NCBI GenBank assembly: GCA_937123825.1
Contig: CAKZKQ010000349.1
Coordinates: 1-45,500, forward strand
From: an uncultured Pseudomonadota bacterium
GTDB lineage: Bacteria > Myxococcota_A > Bradymonadia > Bradymonadales > GCA-2716585
Reading direction: 5' to 3'
DNA length: 45,500 nt
Each line of letters opens with the position of its first letter. Position 1 is the first letter of the stretch. The notes under the pieces were generated by a model, which was not told where the DNA came from, searched no databases, and worked only from the letters and a program-made list of their open reading frames with translations. Made by a program: the position numbers and the translations under genes. Shown here piece after piece: positions 25,510 to 33,303 of the stretch.

Positions 25510-26187
25510 CGCGCAGGTGGAGGCCTTCAGACGCAATTCCAGGGCATCGAGGATGAGGTCCAGTCCGTACTCAAACTCGTCAGCGTGGTTGTATCCCGAG
25601 GTCATGGCAAAAACGGCGGCCTCCTCCATGTGGGGAAAGACTCCCTGAGGCATCTGCTGCTGAAACTCGTCGGCGACCTGCGCCATCCCCTGCTCGCCGT
25701 CGATGGGCATGCTCTGCTCTTGAAGCACGAAGCCGTAGATGTAGCTGTCCATCAACGAAAAGGCGTGGATCGTCAGCGCCATCGAGAACCCCGCCCCTCG
25801 CAGCGCCCCCAAAACAGCGTTGTGGTGTTTCAAGAAGGCCTCACCGGGGGTCTTGCGCGAGTCCATCAACCGCGTCGCCCAGGGATGGCGAGCACACACC
25901 TTCCGCGCCGACACCGCCCGCGTCCGCATGGCCTCTTTCCAGGGCTGCTCGGGCTGGGGCAGGTCGATTTGCCCCATCACGTGGTCGAGCATGGCGTCGA
26001 GGATGTCGTCTTTGTTGGCCACGTGGTTGTAGAGCGACATGGCCTCCACGCCCAGGCTCTGGCCCAGCTTGCGCATTGAAAAGGAGAGCATCCCGCTTTC
26101 ATCGGCCAACGCCACCGCGGCGTCGATGATCCTGGCCTTGGTCAGCGGCTTTCCTGTGCGTTTTTTTCTCTTCCTCTGAGCGGCCAT
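25504..26187 (-). CDS. TetR-family transcriptional regulator
   Basis: A 227-residue regulator. The N-terminus is very basic (MAAQRKRKKRTGKPLTK), followed by the TetR helix-turn-helix (RIIDAAVALADESGMLSFSMRKLGQSLGVEAMSLYNHVANKDDILDAML) and a helical TetR_C ligand domain like that of the tetracycline-repressor subgroup. AAGGAGGAG precedes the ATG. Two operator-like palindromes lie in the 360-bp space between it and the divergent hydrolase lipoprotein at 26548, so it probably represses that gene and perhaps itself. Confidence 0.93.
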   Translation of the reverse strand: MAAQRKRKKRTGKPLTKARIIDAAVALADESGMLSFSMRKLGQSLGVEAMSLYNHVANKDDILDAMLDHVMGQIDLPQPEQPWKEAMRTRAVSARKVCARHPWATRLMDSRKTPGEAFLKHHNAVLGALRGAGFSMALTIHAFSLMDSYIYGFVLQEQSMPIDGEQGMAQVADEFQQQMPQGVFPHMEEAAVFAMTSGYNHADEFEYGLDLILDALELRLKASTCAS

Positions 26188-26382
26188 GGCTCCTCCTTCA
26201 GCTCCGCACAGTGCTCGCGGCGCAGACCAACGGCGCAAATATACCCCTGCCCCAGAGGGGCCACAATATCCGGCCTGCCTTCGGGTCGAGAGAGATAAAA
26301 ATCCAAACGGCTGCGCCCACCACAGCGATCCCCACCACGACAAGACCGGCACCTTTCAAATCCCATGGTGACGAGACACCCG

Positions 26383-26403
26383 AAAACTTACGGCGTAAGT
26401 TTT
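26383..26403. promoter_or_regulatory. TetR operator 1 (10+1+10 perfect palindrome)
   Basis: Left arm AAAACTTACG, central G, right arm CGTAAGTTTT. This is the shape and size of a TetR-family operator. It lies just upstream of the TTGACA box. Confidence 0.7.
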
Positions 26404-26432
26404 TTCATTGACACCCACCCAACACAGCCATA

Positions 26433-26447
26433 CTTACAGCGTAAGTC
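26433..26447. promoter_or_regulatory. TetR operator 2 (ACTTACA-G-CGTAAGT)
   Basis: Same core as operator 1 with one mismatch. Centre-to-centre distance is 47 bp. It overlaps the likely -10 element of the hydrolase promoter, so binding would block RNA polymerase. Confidence 0.65.
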
Positions 26448-26547
26448 TAGAGTCCAAACCAGACACGGCATAGGGCCCATATGCCGTTTGGACGACCGAC
26501 AAAACACGCAGAAGGAACACAAACCCATCCATAGAGGGACACACACC

Positions 26548-27969
26548 ATGAAGACGAACCTGAACCCCTTTGCCTGGCGCCAAAACACCACCGGCGGCCT
26601 CAAAGCGCTGGCCGTGCTCCTGGCGGCGGCCATTTTGAGCACTGTCGCGGTGGGCTGCGGTGACGACAACACCGACAACACACAGAATCCGGCCAACAAC
26701 GCGCAAGATGACACCGCCAACAACGCACAGGACCCAGACGACCAGGAGCCTGATGACCAGGAGCCCGACGACCAGAACCCCGACGTTCAGGAGCCTGACG
26801 ACCGGGAGGTGCCCACGTCCAACGACCGCGCGGACGCCCCCACTTATGGGGTGCGCGGCCCGCACGCGGTGGGCTTTGCCTCCGTCGAGGTCGAACGCGA
26901 GGGCGCCGCGCCGCTGGAGGTTGACCTCTGGTACCCCGCCCTCAACCCAGACAACGCCCCCGAAGCCGTCCTCTACGACATGAAGCTCAAGGCCCCCGAG
27001 TGGGCCGAACAGGTGGAGTCGCCCATGGTCGTGGGCCGCGCATTGCAAGACGCGACCATCAATGACGGCGCTGGCCCCTTGCCCGTGATCCTCTTCTCAC
27101 ACGGCTTTGGCCTCAACGCCGCCTGGTACAGCGACCTGATCGAGCACTACGCATCGCACGGGTTTGTGGTCCTGGCACCTGACCATACAGAGTCAGACTG
27201 GTTTCAGGTGGCCGAGGCCTCTTTTGACCGCCCGGTGGACGTGACCCACACACTGGATCTGGCCGAAGCGCTCGGCGGCGACGGTGGTCAGTGGGACGGG
27301 CTCCTGGATCTGGAGCGGGTCGCGCTGGTTGGGCACTCTTACGGCGGTTACACCGCGTTGGCGGCGGCGGGCGCGCGCTTTGAGTGGGCCCCTTTTGAGG
27401 CGCGCTGCGCCGATCTGCACCCCGAGGATCCTGCCCAATTCCTCTGCGCACCGTTTGTGGGTCGCCAACAGGACATGGCCCAGATGGCCGGGCTCGACGA
27501 GGTCCCCGAAGGTCTGTGGCCGTCCATGCGCGATGAGCGCGTCAAGGCCATCGTCCCCATCTCTGGAGACGCCTACCTCTTTGGCCAGCAAGGTCTGGCC
27601 CAGATCACCGTGCCGATGATGGCCATCGGAGGCACCGCCGACTTTGGCACGCCCTGGACCTGGGGCCCCGAACCTGCCTACACGCACACCTCCAGCCAGC
27701 GCCGGGCGTTGATGGGCCTTGAAGGCGGCAGCCACTTCCTGCCCTCCAACCTCTGCCAGGACATGCCCTGGGTGAGCCAGTTGAGCGACGTCTACGCCTT
27801 TGCCTGCTTTGACCCGGTGTGGGACAAGTCCAGAGCGCTGGATCTGATCCAACACTTCTCGACCGCCTTCCTGTTGAGCACCTTCACCGACGACCAGGAC
27901 GCCGCCGCCGCGCTTGACCCGGCCTTTCACTGGCTGCCCGGCGTCCAGTACCAGGCCGTCCTGCCCTGA
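26548..27969 (+). CDS. Alpha/beta hydrolase lipoprotein (PAF-acetylhydrolase/dienelactone-hydrolase-like)
   Basis: A 473-residue exported hydrolase. The signal peptide ends in VAVG-Cys37. A low-complexity linker of repeated DQEPDDQEPDDQ-type units runs to ~95. The catalytic domain has SHGFGLNAAWYS (oxyanion loop, HGF), ALVGHSYGGYTAL (Ser264 nucleophile), an acid near GTADFGTP, and His in GGSHFLPSN. The organisation, with VDLWYPA near the start of the domain, matches plasma PAF-acetylhydrolase-like and polyester-hydrolase-like proteins. It probably acts on esters or lipids outside the cell. GAGGGA precedes the ATG. The adjacent TetR regulator and its two operators suggest induction by a lipid or ester. 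Confidence 0.9.
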   Translation: MKTNLNPFAWRQNTTGGLKALAVLLAAAILSTVAVGCGDDNTDNTQNPANNAQDDTANNAQDPDDQEPDDQEPDDQNPDVQEPDDREVPTSNDRADAPTYGVRGPHAVGFASVEVEREGAAPLEVDLWYPALNPDNAPEAVLYDMKLKAPEWAEQVESPMVVGRALQDATINDGAGPLPVILFSHGFGLNAAWYSDLIEHYASHGFVVLAPDHTESDWFQVAEASFDRPVDVTHTLDLAEALGGDGGQWDGLLDLERVALVGHSYGGYTALAAAGARFEWAPFEARCADLHPEDPAQFLCAPFVGRQQDMAQMAGLDEVPEGLWPSMRDERVKAIVPISGDAYLFGQQGLAQITVPMMAIGGTADFGTPWTWGPEPAYTHTSSQRRALMGLEGGSHFLPSNLCQDMPWVSQLSDVYAFACFDPVWDKSRALDLIQHFSTAFLLSTFTDDQDAAAALDPAFHWLPGVQYQAVLP

Positions 27970-27978
27970 AGACCACCC

Positions 27979-28566
27979 TCAAACGCTGGAGGGCTCGGCG
28001 GCCAGCGCTTTGGCCAGCGCGTGGGGCTCATCGACAAAGAGTTGCAGCTCGGTCGCCTCTTTGGTGAACCCCATGTAGGTCGTCAAACTCACCGGACCAC
28101 GCAGGCACACCGTCAGGTTGGGCGCGTCCATGGGAGAGACCACCACCACGTGGGCTGGGCGACGTTGACCGCTCATCACATCCAGCGGCTCCACCTCGCC
28201 GGTCTTCACCGACGCCACCTGCTCAAGCGGCACCTCGGCGCGCCAGCGCTGCCCCAACGCCACCCGCAGTCGGTCGCCTTCCACCCGGTGGCCGGTCTCC
28301 TTCATCAAGCGCCAGTCCCCGAGGATCCACAGCGCACCGTAGAGATGCACCATGGTCACCGCAGCGTGGAGCCAACCATAACCTTCCCCCAGAAAGTGGC
28401 CGATGCCCAGATGCAGCGCCACCATCTCAAAGGCCGTGGCCAGCGAGAGCCCCAGGACCACCGCCCCGTAGGACGACGTGCGCGTGGTGGAAAACCCCAC
28501 CGACTCGGACACCGCACGCCCAAACACTGCCCGAGTCGCCGCCCCCAACACCTTTAGTTCAGACAC
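27979..28566 (-). CDS. Small membrane protein with two transmembrane helices and a cytoplasmic domain
   Basis: A 195-residue protein that I do not recognise as a named family. Two hydrophobic segments (about residues 32-55 and 62-85: YGAVVLGLSLATAFEMVALHLG and YGWLHAAVTMVHLYGALWIL) are followed by a ~100-residue strand-rich domain (residues 95-195), as in bacterial-PH-like membrane proteins. The GTG at 28566 is chosen because AGGAGG lies seven bases upstream; the frame is open to 28626. Divergent from the membrane protein/AraC pair. Confidence 0.75.
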   Translation of the reverse strand: MSELKVLGAATRAVFGRAVSESVGFSTTRTSSYGAVVLGLSLATAFEMVALHLGIGHFLGEGYGWLHAAVTMVHLYGALWILGDWRLMKETGHRVEGDRLRVALGQRWRAEVPLEQVASVKTGEVEPLDVMSGQRRPAHVVVVSPMDAPNLTVCLRGPVSLTTYMGFTKEATELQLFVDEPHALAKALAAEPSSV

Positions 28567-28737
28567 TGCGCCTCCTCGGCTCACGGCCACTTGCCGCCAG
28601 ACCCATTCGGGCAGCGCGACCCACAAGCACCCCTGCTATAAGAACAAAAAAGAGAAAAGCAGCAGGTTCTTGAAAGCCTTTGCGCCAAAACATGCCCATC
28701 ATAAGGCCCAAGAGCGCAACACAAGGAGGCTGCCCCC

Positions 28738-29118
28738 ATGGAATGGATGCTCAAACTGGCCTGGCTGACCCTGGCTGCCGTACACCTGCCGCCTGCTGCA
28801 GTGATCGCCATGCCCCACCTGACCGACAAACTCTACGGCGTGTCTTCAAGCGCAGACGCGGGCACGCTGATCGTCCATCGAGGCGCCATGTTCCTGGGCA
28901 TTGTGGTGCTGGCGAGCATGGCGGCTTTTGATGAGGGGACAAGGCGCGCGGCTTCATTGGTCATTGCGCTCTCGGTGGTGGGCTTTTTGGGGGTTTACGG
29001 GCGCGCTGGCTGGCCTGAGGGACCGCTGCGCACCATCGCCATTGTCGACGCGCTGGCGATCCTGCCTTTGGCGCTGGTGTCCTGGCACGCCTGGACCACC
29101 ACGGGACAAACCCCATGA
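28738..29118 (+). CDS. Small four-helix integral membrane protein
   Basis: A 126-residue protein with about four hydrophobic segments and no soluble domain. AAGGAGG lies eight bases upstream of the ATG. Its stop overlaps the start of the AraC gene as ATGA, so the two are translationally coupled; the pair may be a membrane target and its regulator. No motif gives a function. Confidence 0.8.
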   Translation: MEWMLKLAWLTLAAVHLPPAAVIAMPHLTDKLYGVSSSADAGTLIVHRGAMFLGIVVLASMAAFDEGTRRAASLVIALSVVGFLGVYGRAGWPEGPLRTIAIVDALAILPLALVSWHAWTTTGQTP

Positions 29119-29888
29119 TCCACTCCACGCAAAGACCAAAACCAAGCCCCCCGGCAGCCACCGCCGCCCACATCTGCCTTCAAAACGGCCGCGCCCTCTA
29201 CCTGGGACCAGGGTTGAAGCTCCAACCCCACCGAAACAGCGTCGCGACCCTGGTCATCGGCATGGATCACCACTTTGAATTGTCGCGACACGCCACGGGA
29301 CTGAAAGAATTTGAGCATCGCCGCCTGGCCGTGATCGCACCCAACACGCTCCATCACCTGCGCCGCACCACAGGCACCATGGCCTTCCTCTACCTGGACG
29401 CGCTGGGAGACGACTGGGCATCTTTGAACGAACCGTCTCTGGACACCCAGGCACTCGCCGTCACAAACATGCTGAACGAAGCTTTCCAAAGCCCTCCAGC
29501 GCAGTGGCTCGACGCAGCTTTGGAGGCCTTGAGCATCTCACCAAAACCGCGCCACCTCAGACGACTGAGCGCCACAGTCCGCGCCATTGATCGCGCCCCC
29601 CAACACTTTGCCCGCGTCGAGACCGCCGCCAAACACGCGCGTTTGTCTGTGTCTCGCTTTCAGCACGTCTTTCGGGCCGAGATGGGCATGCCGTTTCGCC
29701 GCTACCGCCTCTGGCGCCGCATGGCGATCGTGGCTGCGCAGATCGCCGCTGGCCACTCGTTGACCCACGCGGCGCACGAGGCCGGTTTTGCCAGCTCAGC
29801 CCACCTGAGTTCCACCTTCAAAGAGATGTTTGGACTGCCTCCATCGGCGCTGGTGGCCACAGGAATGCACTTGGTTCAAGGGCACTGA
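29115..29888 (+). CDS. AraC-family transcriptional regulator
   Basis: A 257-residue regulator with a C-terminal double helix-turn-helix (HARLSVSRFQHVFRAEMGMPFRRYRLWRRM, then GHSLTHAAHEAGFASSAHLSSTFKEMFGLPPSAL), the AraC signature. The N-terminal ~150 residues resemble a cupin-like sensory half (LKLQPHRNSVATLVIGM). It overlaps the small membrane protein gene by four bases. Confidence 0.92.
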   Translation: MIHSTQRPKPSPPAATAAHICLQNGRALYLGPGLKLQPHRNSVATLVIGMDHHFELSRHATGLKEFEHRRLAVIAPNTLHHLRRTTGTMAFLYLDALGDDWASLNEPSLDTQALAVTNMLNEAFQSPPAQWLDAALEALSISPKPRHLRRLSATVRAIDRAPQHFARVETAAKHARLSVSRFQHVFRAEMGMPFRRYRLWRRMAIVAAQIAAGHSLTHAAHEAGFASSAHLSSTFKEMFGLPPSALVATGMHLVQGH

Positions 29889-29959
29889 GCTGGGCACTTC
29901 TATGCTAAACTGGGTGTCGCCCATCACCGGGCACTCACCCTTGCCCACAGGGAGCCACC

Positions 29960-30943
29960 ATGAACCATACCCCGCGCATCATCCAAACCAATGGCATCAA
30001 CCTGGAAGTCGTGGTCGAGGGCCAGGGGCCTTTGTGCATCCTGGTCCACGGTTGGCCAGAGCTGTGGCTGTCGTGGCGGCATCAGATCGCCCCGCTGGTG
30101 GAGGCGGGCTACCGCGTGGCGGTGCCCAACGTGCGCGGTTATGGCGGCAGTGACGCTCCCGAAGCGGTCGACGCCTACCGAATGGAGGAGATGGCCGCCG
30201 ATGTGGTGGGGCTGATGGACGCTCTGGGAGAAGACCAGGCCATCTTGATTGGCCACGACTGGGGGGCGCCAATTGTGTGGAGCACGGCGCTGCTGCACCC
30301 TGAACGCGTCCGCGCCGTGGTGGGCATGAGCGTGCCCCACATGGGACGCGGCGGGCCGATGCCGCCCACGCAGTTCTTCAAGGCCCTCCACCCCGAGCGC
30401 TTCTTCTACATCCTCCACTTCCAGACCCCAGCGCTGCCCGAGGCCGAGTTTGAGCGCGACGTCAAAGACGCGTTGACCAAGATCTATTTTATGAACTCGG
30501 CCGACGCCACCTCTGAGACCCGGCGTCAGATGCGACAGCGGCGCACCGGCTATCTGGACGGCATGGAGGCCCCCGAGACGCTGCCTGGCTGGCTGAACGA
30601 AGACGAGTTGAATGCCTACGCGACCGCCTTTGCGCGCAGCGGGTTCAGAGGCGGGCTCAACCGTTACCGCTGCATGGACCGGGACTGGCACGATCTGGAG
30701 TCCTTTGCCACCGCCCGCATTGCGCAGCCCGCGCTCTTCATCGCCGGGGAGCACGACTCGGTCCTGCGCTACGCCCCGGGCATGAACCTCCTGGAGATGA
30801 TGGACGCCTTCTACGATGATCTGCGCGCCAAGGTCATCATCCCTGGCGCCGGGCACTGGGTGCAGCAAGAGCAACCAGAACCCGTCAACAAAGCCGTGCT
30901 CGACTTCCTTGGCAGCCTCCAGGCCGAGTCAGACAGCGCCTAA
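29960..30943 (+). CDS. Soluble epoxide hydrolase-like alpha/beta hydrolase
   Basis: A 327-residue cytoplasmic enzyme. Epoxide hydrolase marks: VHGWPELWLSWRHQI (HGxP oxyanion motif), ILIGHDWGAPIVW with nucleophile Asp100, cap-domain tyrosines (YLDGM and FRGGLNRYRC), an acid near AGEHDSVLRY and catalytic His in GAGHWVQQEQPE. It should hydrolyse an epoxide to a diol through an alkyl-enzyme ester; haloalkane dehalogenation is less likely because the HGxP form and cap tyrosines are those of epoxide hydrolases. GGGAG precedes the ATG. It reads alone and faces the histidine kinase gene (4-bp gap between stops). Confidence 0.92.
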   Translation: MNHTPRIIQTNGINLEVVVEGQGPLCILVHGWPELWLSWRHQIAPLVEAGYRVAVPNVRGYGGSDAPEAVDAYRMEEMAADVVGLMDALGEDQAILIGHDWGAPIVWSTALLHPERVRAVVGMSVPHMGRGGPMPPTQFFKALHPERFFYILHFQTPALPEAEFERDVKDALTKIYFMNSADATSETRRQMRQRRTGYLDGMEAPETLPGWLNEDELNAYATAFARSGFRGGLNRYRCMDRDWHDLESFATARIAQPALFIAGEHDSVLRYAPGMNLLEMMDAFYDDLRAKVIIPGAGHWVQQEQPEPVNKAVLDFLGSLQAESDSA

Positions 30944-30947
30944 ACGA

Positions 30948-32297
30948 TCAAGAACCCTCATTTGGGTGCTGTGTGGGCAGTTCAAGGCGCGCTTCGGTGC
31001 CGCCTTCGGCGTAGGGTTCAAGCCAAAGTCGGCCTTCATGGCGCTGGGCGATCTCAGAGACGATCGCCAACCCCAGACCGGCTCCAGAAGGGGCGCCGTC
31101 GGGCCTGAGTTTGCCCTGAAACCGGGCCTCAAAGACATGCGGCAGATCGTCGGGGTCGATGCCGGGGCCATCATCACGCACCATGACGCGGGCCACCGAC
31201 GCGCCAGTGTCCACCACCACCGCGACGTGTCCGTTGGCGTAGCGCACGGCGTTGTGCACCAGGTTCCCCACGGCCTGCTCAAGCGCCAACGAGTCGCCCA
31301 TCACCCACACCGGCCCATCGGGCTGCGCGGTGTAGAGCGACAGCCCACGATCCTCGGCCAGGACCGACATGCGCAGCCCCACGCGCTGGACCACCTGCGC
31401 CAGATCCACCGATTCGCGGGCCAGACCCAGTGAGGAGCCTCTGAGGCGAGCAAGCGTGGCGAGGTTGGCCAGCAGGGCGCTGAGGTGTTCGACATCGGCG
31501 CGCAGGGCGCGGTGGCGTTGCGCGGGGTCGTCCCCTTCTTGATCCAGCCGCTCCACGCCGAGCTTTAAAGAGGCCAGCGGCGTCATCACGTCGTGGGTCA
31601 AGCGCTGGAGCGCGTCTCGCAGCGCCTCGTCCCTGGCCTCCAGCATCGACAGGCGCTCCCTGGCCGTGGTCGCCGCCCGGTTGAAGGCGTCTCCAAGCTG
31701 TCCCAACTCATCGTCGCCCGTGGGCACAGCCCCCTCAAAGTCGTTGCGGATGACCTCTTCGGTGGCGGCGGCCATGCGCTTGATCCGCAGCACCAGGGGC
31801 CAGGCCACGGCAAAGACCAGGACCAAAATGGCCAGCAACGCGATGCCAAAACGCGTGAAGATGACGTCGGCCACCTCCAACGACTCTGTGCTGGTCACGA
31901 TGCGGTGGCACCGGCCTGCGCGGCCCGTCTCGCGCAGCGACGCGAACGGCTTGAAGCCCGGCACGCTGCCTTTCATCACCACCAACTCAAACCCAGGCTG
32001 GCGACCAGGATCTGCCGGGCCCACATCCACCACGGGGACATTGGGGGCGTAGGGTCGCCCTTCATCATCGACCGCAAAGAGCGTCCCCACCCCGTCGAGC
32101 GGCAAGACCCAGGCTGCGGGGTCCTGATCGCAACGCTCCAACTCTCCTGTGCGCTCCAATATCACAATCAGACCGTGATCCATGCGATCACGGACCCCGA
32201 CAATGAAGGACGACCCGAGCACCAGCAGGACCGCCGCTTCAGCCAACACCACGCCAAAGGTGATGAGCGCCACGCGGCGCGCCAACGTCCATCGCAT
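30948..32297 (-). CDS. Sensor histidine kinase
   Basis: A 449-residue membrane kinase: a first transmembrane helix (~10-35), a ~110-residue periplasmic sensor containing two Cys (Cys56 and Cys130), a second helix (~150-170), a HAMP linker, then the HisKA helix with His235 in LTHDVMTPLASLKLG. The ATP-binding domain has N box NLVHNAVRY, G1 VRDDGPGIDPDDLPHVFE and G2 GAGLGLAIV. It phosphorylates the response regulator encoded three bases upstream. GGAGGAGGG lies within the end of that gene, upstream of the kinase ATG. The signal sensed is unknown. Confidence 0.93.
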   Translation of the reverse strand: MRWTLARRVALITFGVVLAEAAVLLVLGSSFIVGVRDRMDHGLIVILERTGELERCDQDPAAWVLPLDGVGTLFAVDDEGRPYAPNVPVVDVGPADPGRQPGFELVVMKGSVPGFKPFASLRETGRAGRCHRIVTSTESLEVADVIFTRFGIALLAILVLVFAVAWPLVLRIKRMAAATEEVIRNDFEGAVPTGDDELGQLGDAFNRAATTARERLSMLEARDEALRDALQRLTHDVMTPLASLKLGVERLDQEGDDPAQRHRALRADVEHLSALLANLATLARLRGSSLGLARESVDLAQVVQRVGLRMSVLAEDRGLSLYTAQPDGPVWVMGDSLALEQAVGNLVHNAVRYANGHVAVVVDTGASVARVMVRDDGPGIDPDDLPHVFEARFQGKLRPDGAPSGAGLGLAIVSEIAQRHEGRLWLEPYAEGGTEARLELPTQHPNEGS

Positions 32298-32300
32298 CTG

Positions 32301-32996
32301 TCAGCCCTCCTCCGGGTCCGCATCCACGCGCAGCCGGTAACCCACTCCCCACAGAGTCTCGATGCGGGTGCCATCGGCGCCGAGCTTCTTGCGCAGGCGC
32401 GACACGTGAGACTGAAGGGCCTCCAGCGCTCCGCCGTCAGGCCCAAGGACCGCGTCCATCAACCGCTCCCGGCTCAGGGCCTGACCCCGACGGCGCACAA
32501 AGATCAAGAGCAAGCCCATCTCGGTCGGTGTCAGGTGCACATCCCGGCCAGCCACCTCGACCCGGTGCTTCCCCATCCACACCGTGACCTGACCAAAGCG
32601 CACGACCTCCTCTGTGGCCTTCTGAGCATTCACCCCACCGCTTCGCCTCAAGACCGCCCGAATCCGCGCCAGCAACTCACCGCTCCACACCGGCTTGACC
32701 ACATAGTCATCCGCCCCCGCGTCCAGGGCCTTGACCTTGTCATTGCCCGTGCGCCTGGCGGTCAGCCCAACAATGGGCACCGCCGAGCTGGCCCTGATGA
32801 CCTCCAGGACGTGCTCACCGTCCCGATCCGGCAAGCCCAAATCCAGCAGCACCAGCTCCACGCCGCCTTGCTTGAAGGCCTCCAGACCGCTGCGGGCATC
32901 GCTTGCGCAAACGCACTTGTAGCCTGCCCCTTGGATCTTGGCGCTCAACTCCCTGGCCAGACTCCGGTCGTCTTCAATGAGCAGCACCGTCTCCAT
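32301..32996 (-). CDS. OmpR-family response regulator
   Basis: A 231-residue two-component regulator: receiver domain (1-~118) with Asp9/Asp10, phospho-acceptor Asp52 in LLDLGLPD and Lys in YVVKPVW, then a winged-helix OmpR/PhoB DNA-binding domain ending RIETLWGVGYRLRV. The ATG at 32996 has GGGGAGG upstream; the frame extends to 33050 without another ribosome site. First gene of the two-component operon, with a three-base gap to the kinase. Confidence 0.94.
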   Translation of the reverse strand: METVLLIEDDRSLARELSAKIQGAGYKCVCASDARSGLEAFKQGGVELVLLDLGLPDRDGEHVLEVIRASSAVPIVGLTARRTGNDKVKALDAGADDYVVKPVWSGELLARIRAVLRRSGGVNAQKATEEVVRFGQVTVWMGKHRVEVAGRDVHLTPTEMGLLLIFVRRRGQALSRERLMDAVLGPDGGALEALQSHVSRLRKKLGADGTRIETLWGVGYRLRVDADPEEG

Positions 32997-33303
32997 CCCC
33001 AACCTCCCCATCTGCAAAGCGCCGCCCAAACAAAAACAACCCATCTTCAAGGTTTCTCAAGGTTTGCCCCATAAGCTCAACTGCGGAGCCCACCCTCCAG
33101 CCCAAAATTCAACACATCGGGTCACCCGAGGGCCTCCACAACCTTAATTTCAACATTCCACACAAAATGGTCAACACAAACACCAATCAAGACCGTACAA
33201 AAGGAAATCCAAACGTTTTCATTTTTTTGCTTAACAACTCACCAAACCAAACCGTCAACCTTGCAAACAAGCCAACAAAGGCCAACCCCAAAGGTGACTT
33301 GAG
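32997..33303. other. 307-bp A+T-rich divergent spacer
   Basis: No gene. It must hold the promoters of the two-component operon (minus) and the copper monooxygenase (plus). It is markedly A-rich on the plus strand from ~33100 on. I see no clear operator. AAGGTGA just before 33304 is the monooxygenase ribosome site. Confidence 0.45.

Larger units (their letters stand above)
26188..26547. other. 360-bp divergent regulatory region
   Basis: No gene. The region holds promoters of the TetR gene (minus) and the hydrolase lipoprotein gene (plus). A TTGACA box at 26409-26414 lies between two operator-like palindromes (see separate entries), about 15-17 bases before CATACT/TACTTA at 26430-26437, which could be the -10 element. 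Confidence 0.55.
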
